This document shows, one piece after another, positions 50,848 through 59,757 of a DNA stretch of 64,000 nt. Below the pieces are notes generated by a model. That model worked only from the letters and a program-made list of their open reading frames with translations, had not been told where the DNA came from and made no database searches. Each line of letters starts with the position of its first letter. Position 1 is the first letter of the stretch. Source of the DNA: Aquitalea denitrificans (GTDB lineage: Bacteria; Pseudomonadota; Gammaproteobacteria; Burkholderiales; Chromobacteriaceae); NCBI RefSeq assembly GCF_009856625.1, contig NZ_CP047241.1, positions 1,302,001 through 1,366,000 on the forward strand. The letters run 5' to 3'. A program made the position numbers and the translations under genes.

Positions 50848-51762
50848 ATGAGAATCAGTACCGCTACTTCCTACTTGACCGGCACCTACGACATGCAGTC
50901 GCTACAGTCGCAGTTGCAATCGCTGCAGTCACAGCTTGATACCCAGAAGCGGGTGGTAACCCCTGCGGATGACCCGGTGGCGGCTGCACGCATCTTGCAG
51001 CTGAACCAGTCTGATGGCATGAATTCGCAGTACATCACCAATACCAAGGCGGTTGAATCCACCTTGTCGTTGACCGAATCGCAACTGACCAATGCTTCCA
51101 ATCTGCTGACCAGCCTGAAGGCGGCTGCCATTCAGGCTGGTAATACCGTGTTGTCGTCAGACCAGCTGCTGATGATCCAGAAGCAGGTGCAGGAAGGCAT
51201 TTCCGAAATGACCGGTTATGCCAACGCCACCGATGGCAAGGGCAATTATCTGTTCAGCGGCAACAAGGTGGATACGCCACCATTTGTGCTGGATGCAACG
51301 TATGCCGCAACCTATCAGGGCGATACCGGCCAGCGCAATGTGCCGATCAGCGCCTCGCGCAATATGCAGATTTCCGATGCCGGCAGCAATGTCTTTGGCA
51401 ATGCCAGCAGCCCAACCGCGATATTTGATGCACTCAAGTCCTTTAACGATCTGCTGGCACAGAACCCCAAGCCCGCCACCTATAGCACGGACATGGGCAA
51501 TATCGTTTCTGCGCTGGATACCGCCCAGAAAAACCTGTCAACCAATATTGCGTCCATCGGCGCGCGCCGACAGGAAAACCAAAGTGTGCAGGATATGGGC
51601 ACGCAGCTGGGTTTGCAGTACAAGAGTGGTATCAGCGACCTGCAGGATTTGGACATGCCCAGTGCGATCACCAGCTTTACCCAGACGCAGACCTCACTGA
51701 AATACAGCCAGCTGGTGTACAACAAGGTTACCAACCTGTCGCTGTTCAATTACATGTCCTGA
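50848..51762 (+). CDS. flgL: Flagellar hook-associated protein FlgL
   Basis: A 304-aa hook-filament junction protein adjoining the filament. The flagellin-like N-terminus is MRISTATSYLTGTYDMQSLQSQLQSLQSQLDTQKRVVTPADDPVAAARILQLNQ and the C-terminus is LQDLDMPSAITSFTQTQTSLKYSQLVYNKVTNLSLFNYM. GAGG lies upstream and the start is 15 nt after flgK. Length is typical (300-320). The filament gene fliC is not in the window. Confidence 0.96.
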   Translation: MRISTATSYLTGTYDMQSLQSQLQSLQSQLDTQKRVVTPADDPVAAARILQLNQSDGMNSQYITNTKAVESTLSLTESQLTNASNLLTSLKAAAIQAGNTVLSSDQLLMIQKQVQEGISEMTGYANATDGKGNYLFSGNKVDTPPFVLDATYAATYQGDTGQRNVPISASRNMQISDAGSNVFGNASSPTAIFDALKSFNDLLAQNPKPATYSTDMGNIVSALDTAQKNLSTNIASIGARRQENQSVQDMGTQLGLQYKSGISDLQDLDMPSAITSFTQTQTSLKYSQLVYNKVTNLSLFNYMS

Positions 51763-51787
51763 TTTGCGCAGGTGTCGGGCGCAATAC

Positions 51788-51816
51788 AAAACGGCCACTG
51801 GATTGTGGCCGTTTTT
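51788..51816. terminator. Bidirectional terminator between flgL and astE
   Basis: An 11-bp stem AAAACGGCCAC / GTGGCCGTTTT with a 6-nt loop and T-runs on both strands. It serves flgL on the plus strand and astE on the minus strand. Confidence 0.88.
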
Positions 51817-51835
51817 CATGCTCAGACAACAGGCC

Positions 51836-52849
51836 TTACAGCGTCGCCGGCTCCACCACGATGCCAGCACGCAGGCCGGGCTTGACGCCGGGATTGGGGA
51901 ACAGGATGCGCTCTTTGCCACCCTCGGCCACATAGCGCTGGGTACCGTCTTCGGCGATTACAAAACCGTTGGGCAGGGTGGTGAAATTCTCCACATTGGC
52001 ATCCAGGTGCAGGCGGAAGGCCTCGCTGTGCTTGATCAGGTCGTACTTGGCACGGAACAGCGGATAGTCACCCGGTTGATAGGCGGCCAGCTGCGGTGTG
52101 GTATCACTCAGCAACTGACGCAGTGCCTGATCAATGCCAGTAAAGCGTGACAGATCGTTCTGGCCAAACGGGCGGGCCTTGCCCAGCTCCAGCGTGAAGG
52201 CATGCGCCTGATGGTAGTAGCTGGTGTAGTAGCTGAAGGTATTGGCCGGTTTGCTGTGCAGCAGCACCGCTTCGATACCGCAATGCCTGAGCCATGCCAG
52301 CTGGGTAGTATCGTGCGCCCTGTGCTGCAGGAAGGGGTAGATGGCGAATTTTTCATACACCGAGCCACGAATGGCGGTGTGCAGATCGTAGTGCAGACGG
52401 GTGGAGGCTGCCGGTGCTCGGGAGAAAAACAGCTCGGCCAGTTGTTCCAGCTGGGCTGCACGTTTTGCCTCGCGCGCATCGGCGTGCTGTCGGTGTGCGC
52501 CAGCAAACAGGCGGTTGAGATCGTAATCCAGATAGCGCTCGCCCTGGCGTATGGCTGCGGGGTTGCCAAACAGCACCAGCAGGCGGTGCTGCAGAGGCAG
52601 GTGGCCGCTGGCGATATCGGCCAGTATGCTGTCCACAACCTCGATTGGTGCCGTCTCGTTACCGTGTATGCCGCAGGACAGCAGGATGTGGCTGCCTTCC
52701 TGATTGGCAAGGGCGGGCAGTAGTTCTACCGCGTTATCGGCGTGCCAGCGTGCCAGCACGCCGCTGGCCAGATGCCAGTCATGCGGATGCGATACCGGTG
52801 CCGTGGCTTGCAGCACCTGTTGCAGAAAGCGGGAGGGTGAGATGGTCAT
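51836..52849 (-). CDS. astE: Succinylglutamate desuccinylase
   Basis: A 337-aa zinc carboxypeptidase-like enzyme, last step of the AST arginine-degradation pathway (N-succinylglutamate to glutamate and succinate). The metal motif is LLSCGIHGNETAPIEVVDS (His and Glu) with the third ligand His in RLHYDLHTAIRGS. The catalytic Glu is probably in FTLELGKARPFGQND. Length matches E. coli AstE (322). The other ast genes (astCADB) are not nearby, so it stands alone here. Confidence 0.9.
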   Translation of the reverse strand: MTISPSRFLQQVLQATAPVSHPHDWHLASGVLARWHADNAVELLPALANQEGSHILLSCGIHGNETAPIEVVDSILADIASGHLPLQHRLLVLFGNPAAIRQGERYLDYDLNRLFAGAHRQHADAREAKRAAQLEQLAELFFSRAPAASTRLHYDLHTAIRGSVYEKFAIYPFLQHRAHDTTQLAWLRHCGIEAVLLHSKPANTFSYYTSYYHQAHAFTLELGKARPFGQNDLSRFTGIDQALRQLLSDTTPQLAAYQPGDYPLFRAKYDLIKHSEAFRLHLDANVENFTTLPNGFVIAEDGTQRYVAEGGKERILFPNPGVKPGLRAGIVVEPATL

Positions 52850-52952
52850 CGGCAGTCCATGCGCAATGTGAATGGCTGATTGTAACCATTTCCGTCCGGT
52901 GTGCAGCCGGCATGCCGCGCTGATGAACGGGCATGCCGTTTCTGGGCAAACT

Positions 52953-53738
52953 TCAGTCTATCCAGCCTGGCTTGCGCATTTCCAGGAAGGCTTTTACGCC
53001 TTCTTGCCCCTCTTCGCTGCGACGCAGGGCCACCATGCGGTCGATGGTGAGGTCGATGACTTCCGGCGTGATATCGCGATGCTCGATGTCACGGATCAAC
53101 TGCTTAGCCGCTACCATGGCTTGCGGGCCGTTCAGCAGCAGCTGGCGGCACATATGTTCGACTGCGTCGTCCAGCTCGTCGTTTTCTACGGTTTGGTGAA
53201 TCAGGCCCAGTCTGCGGGCCTTGCCTGCATTGATACGCTCGGCGGTGACAAAGTAGCGACGCGCTGCACGCGGACCGATGGCGCGCACGATATAGGGGGC
53301 AGCCAGGGCCGGGATGATGCCCAGTTTGACATCGGAAAAGCAAAACAGGGCTTCGGAAACGCTGATGGATACATCGCAGCAGGCCACCAGTGCCGCCCCG
53401 ATGCCAAAGGCAGAGCCTTGTACCCGGGCGATGGTGGGTTTGGGCAACTGGTCCAGCGTTTCCAGCAGGGTGGACAGCTTTTGGGCGTCGCGACGTTGCC
53501 GGGTTTCATCAAATTCCGTCAGCTTGCGCAGCCAGGCGCTGTCATGCCCGGCGGAAAAGCTGATGCCGGCCCCAGTCAGAACCACCACACGTACGCTGGC
53601 ATCCTCGGCCAGTGTCTGCAAGGTGGCAGTCAGCAGATCCACCATTTTGTCATCCAGCGCATTGTGCAACTCGCCCCGGTTCAGATTGATGGTGGCGATG
53701 CCTTGCGGGCTGACTTTCAGCAATACGGCGTCTTCCAT
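52953..53738 (-). CDS. Enoyl-CoA hydratase/isomerase family protein
   Basis: A 261-aa crotonase-fold protein, closest in style to methylglutaconyl-CoA/carboxygeranoyl-CoA hydratases (LiuC/AtuE). The first oxyanion-hole segment is ISFSAGHDSAWLRKL and the second QGSAFGIGAALVACCD. The position usually holding the first catalytic Glu reads Asp here (FSDVKLGIIPA), and the second catalytic Glu of the rat hydratase is not obvious (ARRYFVTAERINA). Activity may therefore differ from a standard hydratase. AAGGAG precedes ATG 53738. The alpha/beta hydrolase gene lies 33 nt upstream on the same strand. Confidence 0.85.
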   Translation of the reverse strand: MEDAVLLKVSPQGIATINLNRGELHNALDDKMVDLLTATLQTLAEDASVRVVVLTGAGISFSAGHDSAWLRKLTEFDETRQRRDAQKLSTLLETLDQLPKPTIARVQGSAFGIGAALVACCDVSISVSEALFCFSDVKLGIIPALAAPYIVRAIGPRAARRYFVTAERINAGKARRLGLIHQTVENDELDDAVEHMCRQLLLNGPQAMVAAKQLIRDIEHRDITPEVIDLTIDRMVALRRSEEGQEGVKAFLEMRKPGWID

Positions 53739-53771
53739 ACGTTTCTCCTTGTTGTTGTTGTGGATGCAGGT

Positions 53772-54560
53772 TTATGGCTGGCAGAAGCGGAATATGCTGC
53801 GGGTAAAGGCTTCTGCCGCTTCAATATGCAATACGTGGGCGGCGTGGGGAATCAGCTCCAGCGTGGACCCGCTGATTCTTTCCTGTAATAGCTGTGCCTG
53901 GTAGAGCGGGGTCAGGCGGTCTTCGTTGCCCAGCAGGATATGGCAAGGCAGTTTGATCTGTTGCAGCCAGTTGCGGGCGTCATGTTCCCTTACGCCGTTG
54001 ATCAGGCGAATGACGGCATCCCAGTCCACCATGCCGGCCATGTCTTTCATGTCATCCAGCATGGCAGCATTGGCTGCCAGAAAGCGGCTGGAAAACAACC
54101 AGGGCACGCTGGCGCTATAGCGCAAGTCCAGCCCTCCGGCCTGATTGCACTCGATCCAGCTTTGGCTGATGCGGTTGTTTACCTCGTCCGACCATGCCAG
54201 CGTGGATGCCAGCAGCAGCTTGTGCAGCCGCTGACCATGCCGGTGGGCAAAGTGCTGCGCCACCATGCCGCCGTAGGACAGACCTACCAGAAACACCTTT
54301 TCCAGCTGCAAGGCATCCAGCAGGGCAGCGGCCAGATCGGCCTGTTCGGTCAGCGCATATTTTTCGGCAACCGGCTTGTCGCTCTGTCCCTGGCCGAGAA
54401 AGTCCAGCCGTAGCACCCGGTATTGTCTTTCCAGCATCGGCGTGAGCAGCGACCAGGCCGGAGTCGACATGGTGATGCCGTTGAACAGCATCAGGGTGTG
54501 CTGGCCATGTCCGCTGATTTCATAGAACAGCGCATGACCGTTTAGTGTGATGTGAGGCAT
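53772..54560 (-). CDS. Alpha/beta hydrolase
   Basis: A 262-aa alpha/beta-hydrolase of the RutD/PcaD-like type. The oxyanion segment is LMLFNGITMSTPAW, the nucleophile elbow FLVGLSYGGMVAQHFAHRHG has Ser near residue 94, the acid is probably in ILLGNEDRLTP and the His in PHAAHVLHIEA. A HG-type oxyanion motif is replaced by FNG, which is unusual. I chose ATG 54560 (MPHITLNG) because GGGAG lies upstream; an in-frame start at 54584 adds eight residues. Substrate unknown; the crotonase gene downstream suggests acyl-CoA or ester catabolism. Confidence 0.85.
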   Translation of the reverse strand: MPHITLNGHALFYEISGHGQHTLMLFNGITMSTPAWSLLTPMLERQYRVLRLDFLGQGQSDKPVAEKYALTEQADLAAALLDALQLEKVFLVGLSYGGMVAQHFAHRHGQRLHKLLLASTLAWSDEVNNRISQSWIECNQAGGLDLRYSASVPWLFSSRFLAANAAMLDDMKDMAGMVDWDAVIRLINGVREHDARNWLQQIKLPCHILLGNEDRLTPLYQAQLLQERISGSTLELIPHAAHVLHIEAAEAFTRSIFRFCQP

Positions 54561-54734
54561 GAAAAGGCTCCCGGATGGCGGCACCGTATTGTTCTTATTC
54601 TAGGCTGCATTGCTGTCGCAGGGCCAGCCAGGCTGTGGTTTTGCTGAAAGATAGCGGGGGCGGGTAAACAGACTGTCATCAATCCGGTTTAAAGTGCTGG
54701 CATGTGCAATGGCGGGATGATGTGATCACCGGAT

Positions 54735-56561
54735 ATGAACCGTATGTCTGAGAGGGAAATGGTCAGCCTGGAGCAGTTGGGCTCGCGCTGTCAGGAACTG
54801 GAGCTGATTATTAACGAACGGCGCCTGCAGCCGGTGTTCCAGCCTATTGTCGACCTCGAGAGTGGTTGTGTTTTCGGCTATGAAGGCCTGATTCGCGGCC
54901 CGTCCAACAGCCCGCTGCATGCGCCGGTCAATCTGTTTGATCAGGCCGAACGCTGCAATCTGACTGTGCAGCTGGATCGCACCTGCCGCCAGGTCACCAT
55001 GGAACGCTTTGTTGAACTGGGTTTGTCCGGTTTGTTGTTCCTGAATATCTGTCCGGCTACCTTGCTGGCACCGGAGCATCGCCAGGGCGAGACGCTGGCG
55101 TTTCTCTCCAAAATCGGCCTGCCGGCGGAACGCATCATCATCGAGGTGACCGAAACCACGCCAAGTGCCTGCTATTCCACCTTGCGCCGCGCAACCGAGC
55201 ACTACCGCGACAATGGCTTTCGCATTGCGCTGGATGATCTGGGTGAGGGTTTTTCCAATCTCCGGCTGTGGTCGGAACTACGGCCGGATTTCGTCAAGCT
55301 GGACAAGCACTTTGTGCAGCAGTTGCACCTGGATCCACTGAAAGAGCAGTTTGTCCGTTCGATGGTGGATATCGCCCGGCAGTCCGGTGCCTTGCTGGTG
55401 GCCGAGGGTATCGAAACCGTAGCTGAATTGCGTACCTTGCAGCGCTTGGGTGTGCGCTACGGCCAAGGCTATCTGCTGGCGCGGCCCAGCCCGGTGCCGG
55501 CGCTGGATTTGCAGATTCATGTCAATGGCGTGGCTTGGTCAGGAGGGCGGTCGCGCTTGCCCTGGCAAATGTCGGCAACGGCACGCGACCTGCTGCAGGA
55601 AGTACCTTATCTGGAAGCGAACATCCCCAATGAGGCGGCTTACCGCCTGTTTGCCAGTGATCCGGCGCGCTTTGCCATTCCGGTGGTGGAGCAGGGTGTG
55701 CCGATCGGCTTGCTACGGCGTCATCACCTGCTGGAGAGTTTTGCCAAACCCTTCAATCGCGAACTGTACGGCAAAAAGCCCTGCACCGTGATGATGGACA
55801 AGCAGCCGCTGATTGTCAGTGCCGACATCAATGTGCACGAACTGTCGGCGCTGGTGGTGGCATCCGAACAGCGCTATCTGGTGGATGGCTTCATCATTAC
55901 TGAAAACGGGCGCTATGCGGGGATGGGAACCGGCTTTGCATTGATGCGCAAAATGACCGAGCTGCAGATTTCGGCTGCGCGTTATGCCAATCCCCTGACC
56001 GGCTTGCCGGGCAATGTTCCCTTGTCCGAAGCCATTGATCGTTTGCTGGAGGCTCGGCTGCCTTTTGTTGTGGCCTACGCTGATCTGGATAATTTCAAAC
56101 CTTTCAACGATTTGTATGGCTATGCCGCTGGCGACGAGATGATCCAGCTGGTAGGGCGTCTGCTGCTGGAGTGTGCCGATCCGGATCGTGATTTTGTCGG
56201 TCATGTGGGTGGCGATGACTTTGCCCTGTTGCTGCAGTCCGCTGACTGGCAGCAAAAGCTGGAAGCCATGTTGCTGGAGTTTGATCGTAGCGTGCGTGGT
56301 TTTTTTGATCCGGCACACCTGGCCGCTGGCGGCTTTGAAATGACCGGACGCAGCGGCGAGCAAGTCCGTTTCCCGCTGACCAGCCTTTCCGTGGGCGTGG
56401 TCAGGGTGGGGCCGGGACAGTACCCCAGTCACTATGAAGTGGGTTCGGCTACGGCAGAGGCCAAGAAGCAGGCCAAGAAGCAGGCTGGTACGGCCTTGTT
56501 TGTCGAGCGTCGCCAGCAATCGCCAGCGGCGGAGCAGGCTGGATCTGTGGATGTTGGATGA
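54735..56561 (+). CDS. EAL-CBS-GGDEF cyclic-di-GMP protein
   Basis: A 608-aa cytoplasmic c-di-GMP protein with domains in the less usual order EAL, CBS pair, GGDEF. The EAL domain (about 18-255) has GYEGLIRGP in place of EAL-R, NICP with the conserved Asn, EVTETTP, LDDLGEGFSNL, FVKLDKHF and AEGIETVAEL, so it could be an active phosphodiesterase. A CBS-like region follows (about 285-400). The GGDEF domain (about 410-590) has YADLDNFKPFNDLYGYAAGDEM and active-site GGDDF; no RxxD inhibitory site is visible. The output is uncertain. No transmembrane segment or signal peptide is seen. Confidence 0.88.
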   Translation: MNRMSEREMVSLEQLGSRCQELELIINERRLQPVFQPIVDLESGCVFGYEGLIRGPSNSPLHAPVNLFDQAERCNLTVQLDRTCRQVTMERFVELGLSGLLFLNICPATLLAPEHRQGETLAFLSKIGLPAERIIIEVTETTPSACYSTLRRATEHYRDNGFRIALDDLGEGFSNLRLWSELRPDFVKLDKHFVQQLHLDPLKEQFVRSMVDIARQSGALLVAEGIETVAELRTLQRLGVRYGQGYLLARPSPVPALDLQIHVNGVAWSGGRSRLPWQMSATARDLLQEVPYLEANIPNEAAYRLFASDPARFAIPVVEQGVPIGLLRRHHLLESFAKPFNRELYGKKPCTVMMDKQPLIVSADINVHELSALVVASEQRYLVDGFIITENGRYAGMGTGFALMRKMTELQISAARYANPLTGLPGNVPLSEAIDRLLEARLPFVVAYADLDNFKPFNDLYGYAAGDEMIQLVGRLLLECADPDRDFVGHVGGDDFALLLQSADWQQKLEAMLLEFDRSVRGFFDPAHLAAGGFEMTGRSGEQVRFPLTSLSVGVVRVGPGQYPSHYEVGSATAEAKKQAKKQAGTALFVERRQQSPAAEQAGSVDVG

Positions 56562-57149
56562 ATTAAACAAGCGGTTTGGTTTTGCCGGTTTTGTATCAAA
56601 TATTTTCTGCCTTCTGTTTTAATTTTCCAAAAAACACGCTCTGTGAGGCTGGGAAGCCACATTGTCATGTCACTTTTGATCAAGTTTTGATTTGAGGCTT
56701 GTCAAATTTATTAAACGTAAGCTAGGCTTCACTCCAGAAAAGAGCAGCAGTAAAGACTGCTCTGGGCAGCAATGGGAAGTTAGATCGCCGACATGAAATC
56801 ATCCGTCTGTGATCTGGCCCCGGGACTGAACGTAGTTTGGGAGAGTAGGGGAGGAGCCAGCATGAAATACACCGCAGCACACATTGCCATCCACGACGGC
56901 AAGACAGGCTACACCTGTTTCAGCAAGCCTCCTCGCAGTGTTATCGTTTCCGGTTTGATCGTTTTTTTCCCGCTTTTTTCTATGCCGGACACTGCCCATT
57001 CGCGGTAGGGACTGGTATTGTTTTGAAAGCGGATCAGGTGCGAGTGGAAGGGGCAGCCAGTCTGCCCATCCTGGAAGCTGACCCGATAATCAGGTCGCAG
57101 ACACGCGAAATCAGCCGCCAAGGCTGGAATAGTAGGAGGGAGCAAAATC
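56562..57149. other. Long leader/intergenic region before the PotG-type gene
   Basis: This 588-nt gap precedes the ABC ATPase gene. It contains palindromes TTGATCAA (56676-56683) and ATTTGA-N6-TCAAAT (56690-56707), a 7-bp hairpin AGAGCAG/CTGCTCT (56741-56763), a small ORF with a strong ribosome site (56862-57008) and a T-rich stretch near 56960-56980. No known riboswitch pattern was recognised. It may hold a regulated promoter, a small protein or a small RNA. Confidence 0.5.
56862..57008 (+). CDS. Possible 48-aa small membrane protein
   Basis: A 48-codon ORF with a very good ribosome site (GGGGAGGAG, 6-7 nt upstream). The N-terminal half is polar (MKYTAAHIAIHDGKTGYTC) and the C-terminal part has a hydrophobic stretch, SVIVSGLIVFFPLFS, long enough for a short membrane segment. 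It may be a real small protein, a leader peptide or chance. Translation could start at ATG 56793 in the same frame, but without a ribosome site. No family recognised. Confidence 0.4.
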   Translation: MKYTAAHIAIHDGKTGYTCFSKPPRSVIVSGLIVFFPLFSMPDTAHSR

Positions 57150-58331
57150 ATGACGGATGCTGTAGCGGCCAATAAGCCGGTTCAATCAGTTGCTGGTGCA
57201 CAGGCTGCCAAGCAGGTTCAGAGCGTGCAAGCCAATGACAAGCCCTATCTGAGAATCAGTGGGGTAGTAAAGAAATTTGGTGACAACGTTGCCGTTGATC
57301 ATGTTGATCTGGACATTAGACAGCACGAAATCTTTGCCTTGCTGGGTAGTTCCGGCTGCGGCAAATCCACTTTGCTGCGCATGCTGGCAGGCATGGATTC
57401 CCCGACTTCGGGCAAAATCATTCTGGATGGCGAGGATGTCATCGGCCTGGAGCCTTACGAGCGCCCGGTCAACATGATGTTCCAGAGCTATGCACTGTTC
57501 CCCCACATGACCGTGGCCGAGAACGTTGCCTTTGGCCTGAAGCAGGACAAGCTGCCCAAGGCTGAAATCAGCGCCCGCGTTGACGAGATGCTGGACCTGG
57601 TGCAGATGCGCAAATACGCCAACCGCAAGCCGCACCAGCTTTCCGGTGGTCAGCAGCAACGTGTGGCCCTGGCGCGTAGCCTGGCCAAGCGCCCGAAGCT
57701 GCTGCTGCTGGACGAACCGCTGGGTGCACTGGACAAAAAGCTGCGTCAGCAAACCCAGCTGGAACTGGTGAATACCATCGAAAAGGTTGGTGTAACCTGC
57801 ATCATGGTGACCCATGACCAGGAAGAAGCCATGACCATGGCCGATCGCATCGGCATCATGTCCGAAGGCAAGCTGCTGCAAGTTGGCACCCCGACCGAGA
57901 TCTACGACTACCCCAACTGTCGTTTCACCGCCGAATTCATCGGTGAAACCAATATGTTTGAGGGTGCCGTGACGGTGGATGAATCCGACCGGGTGGAAAT
58001 CACCTCGCAGGAGTTGGGTGGTGTGGTCCGTATCGACCACGGCATTACCGGTCCCAAGGGTATGCATGTCTGGGCCAGTGTCCGTCCGGAAGATGTGCGT
58101 CTGGATCGCAAGACCGTGGCTGCCGGCCCCAACATGACCTCCGGTGTGGTGGAAAACATTGCCTACATGGGCAGCTATTCCATCTTTCACGTCAAGCTGG
58201 CCAGCGGCAAGATCGTCAAGTCGGTGGTGCCGTCCTCACGTTGGTACGACGCAGATGAAACCGCGCCCACCTGGGGTGATCCGGTATTCATGAGCTGGCG
58301 TTCGGATGCTCCGGTGGTGTTGACCCAGTAA
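57150..58331 (+). CDS. potG: Polyamine ABC transporter ATP-binding protein, PotG/PotA type
   Basis: A 393-aa ATPase for a spermidine/putrescine-type ABC importer. Walker A is LLGSSGCGKSTLLRMLAG, the Q-loop MFQSYALFPHMTVAENVAFGL, signature LSGGQQQRVALARSLA, Walker B LLLLDEPLGALDKKLRQQ and H-loop IMVTHDQEEAMTMADR; a C-terminal TOBE domain (about 285-385) follows. A long N-terminal extension rich in Ala/Gln/Val (about 30 residues) precedes the first strand. AGGAGGGA lies before ATG 57150. No permease or binding-protein genes (potFHI) lie adjacent, so its partners must be elsewhere. Confidence 0.9.
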   Translation: MTDAVAANKPVQSVAGAQAAKQVQSVQANDKPYLRISGVVKKFGDNVAVDHVDLDIRQHEIFALLGSSGCGKSTLLRMLAGMDSPTSGKIILDGEDVIGLEPYERPVNMMFQSYALFPHMTVAENVAFGLKQDKLPKAEISARVDEMLDLVQMRKYANRKPHQLSGGQQQRVALARSLAKRPKLLLLDEPLGALDKKLRQQTQLELVNTIEKVGVTCIMVTHDQEEAMTMADRIGIMSEGKLLQVGTPTEIYDYPNCRFTAEFIGETNMFEGAVTVDESDRVEITSQELGGVVRIDHGITGPKGMHVWASVRPEDVRLDRKTVAAGPNMTSGVVENIAYMGSYSIFHVKLASGKIVKSVVPSSRWYDADETAPTWGDPVFMSWRSDAPVVLTQ

Positions 58332-58347
58332 GGGCTTCCCGGTTGGT

Positions 58348-58383
58348 AAAAGCGGATACGTCGTCAGAGTGTCCGCTTTTTTT
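58348..58383 (+). terminator. Rho-independent terminator after potG
   Basis: AAAAGCGGA / TCCGCTTTT arms (stem about 9 bp, 15-nt loop) followed by a run of seven T. It lies 17 nt after the potG stop. Confidence 0.8.
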
Positions 58384-58467
58384 GCGCCCGTCCCGGACTG
58401 TTTGCTGCGGAATGTGACCGGCTGGCCAGACTTCCTGTTGTTTCATGTCCTTGAAAACGAGGTTCTC

Positions 58468-59757
58468 ATGCTGCGCTTCGCCCATCAGCCTGCTGTCTCA
58501 TCCTACTACCAGGCAACGGCCAGTCGCTGGGCGCATTGTCCTCCCCTGCAAGGGGCGCAATCGGCCGATGTCTGCGTGGTAGGTGGTGGCCTGGCCGGTT
58601 TGTCTGCTGCGCTGAATCTGGCCGAGCGTGGCTTTTCGGTTGTTCTGCTTGAGGGAACGAGTGTCGGTTTTGGTGCCTCTGGCCGTAACGGTGGTCAGGT
58701 GATAGCCGGCTATGCCTGCGGTATCGACACCATGCGCACGCAACTTGGCAGCGAACTGTCGCGGGTGATGTGGGACATGTCGGTGGAGGCGGTGGACATC
58801 ATCGATGAGCGGGTGCGCCGCCATGGTATTGATTGCGACTGGACGCGCGGCTTCTGCAACGCTGCGGTCAAGCCGCGCCACATGCAGGAGCTGGAAGTCT
58901 GGCAGCAGGAGGCCGAGCTGGTGTACGGCTATGCGGGCATGGAGCTGTGGGATGGCGCAAGCTTGCGCCAGCAACTGGGCAGCACACGCTATCTGGGTGG
59001 CTTGTTCGATCCGCGCTCCGGCCATTTGCATCCACTCAATTACACGCTGGGCCTGGCGCGTGCGGCATTGGCCGCCGGGGTGAGGATTTATGAACAGACG
59101 CCGGTATTGCGGCTGGAGCAGGGGGCGCAGCCTGTGGTGCATGCCGAGCAGGGGCTGGTGCGCTGCCAGTATGCAGTGCTGGCCTGCAATGCCTATATCG
59201 GCCAACTGGTGCCGCAGCTGGAGCGCAAGATCATGCCGGCCGGTACCTATGTGATTGCCACCGAACCGCTGGGTGCAGAGCGCGCCGCCAGTCTGATTGC
59301 CAACAATATGGCGGTGTGCGACACCAATTTCGTGCTGGATTATTACCGGCTGTCGGCTGACCACCGCCTGCTGTTTGGTGGCAAGGTCAGTTACTCCGGG
59401 CGCGAGCCGCACGATCTGGCCGGGTCAATGCGCAGCGATATGCTGCGGGTGTTTCCGCAGCTGGCGGATGTGAATGTGGACTATGCCTGGGGTGGTTTTT
59501 GCGACATTACCGTCAACCGTGCCCCTGACCTGGGGCGGCTGCAAAGCAATGTGTATTACATGCAGGGTTTCTCCGGACATGGTGTCAACATCACCGGCAT
59601 TGCCGGCAAGGTGGTGGCCGAGGCCATTGCCGGAACGGCCGGGCGGCTGGACCTGTTTGGTCGTCTGCAGCATCGCGATTTTCCGGGAGGAAAATTGCTG
59701 CGCACGCCCGCGCTGGTGCTGGGCATGGCCTATTATCGAATGATGGATGCCCTGTAA
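58468..59757 (+). CDS. FAD-dependent oxidoreductase, PuuB-like gamma-glutamylputrescine oxidase
   Basis: A 429-aa DAO-family flavoenzyme, most like PuuB, which oxidises gamma-glutamylputrescine in putrescine catabolism. The FAD Rossmann motif is VCVVGGGLAGLSAALNLAERG (about residues 34-54), followed by GFGASGRNGGQVIAGYACGID, the characteristic segment of this subgroup. The C-terminus has NVYYMQGFSGHGVNITGIAGKVVAEAI. Length matches PuuB (426). ATG 58468 is preferred to an in-frame start at 58369 because it has GAGG upstream and the right length. Other puu genes are not adjacent. Activity on another amine is possible. Confidence 0.83.
   Translation: MLRFAHQPAVSSYYQATASRWAHCPPLQGAQSADVCVVGGGLAGLSAALNLAERGFSVVLLEGTSVGFGASGRNGGQVIAGYACGIDTMRTQLGSELSRVMWDMSVEAVDIIDERVRRHGIDCDWTRGFCNAAVKPRHMQELEVWQQEAELVYGYAGMELWDGASLRQQLGSTRYLGGLFDPRSGHLHPLNYTLGLARAALAAGVRIYEQTPVLRLEQGAQPVVHAEQGLVRCQYAVLACNAYIGQLVPQLERKIMPAGTYVIATEPLGAERAASLIANNMAVCDTNFVLDYYRLSADHRLLFGGKVSYSGREPHDLAGSMRSDMLRVFPQLADVNVDYAWGGFCDITVNRAPDLGRLQSNVYYMQGFSGHGVNITGIAGKVVAEAIAGTAGRLDLFGRLQHRDFPGGKLLRTPALVLGMAYYRMMDAL

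Noticed and set aside
56562..57149. A guanidine (ykkC-type) or other known riboswitch before the ABC ATPase gene
   Set aside because: The diagnostic conserved sequences of those classes were not found by eye; a covariance search would be needed to exclude divergent forms.
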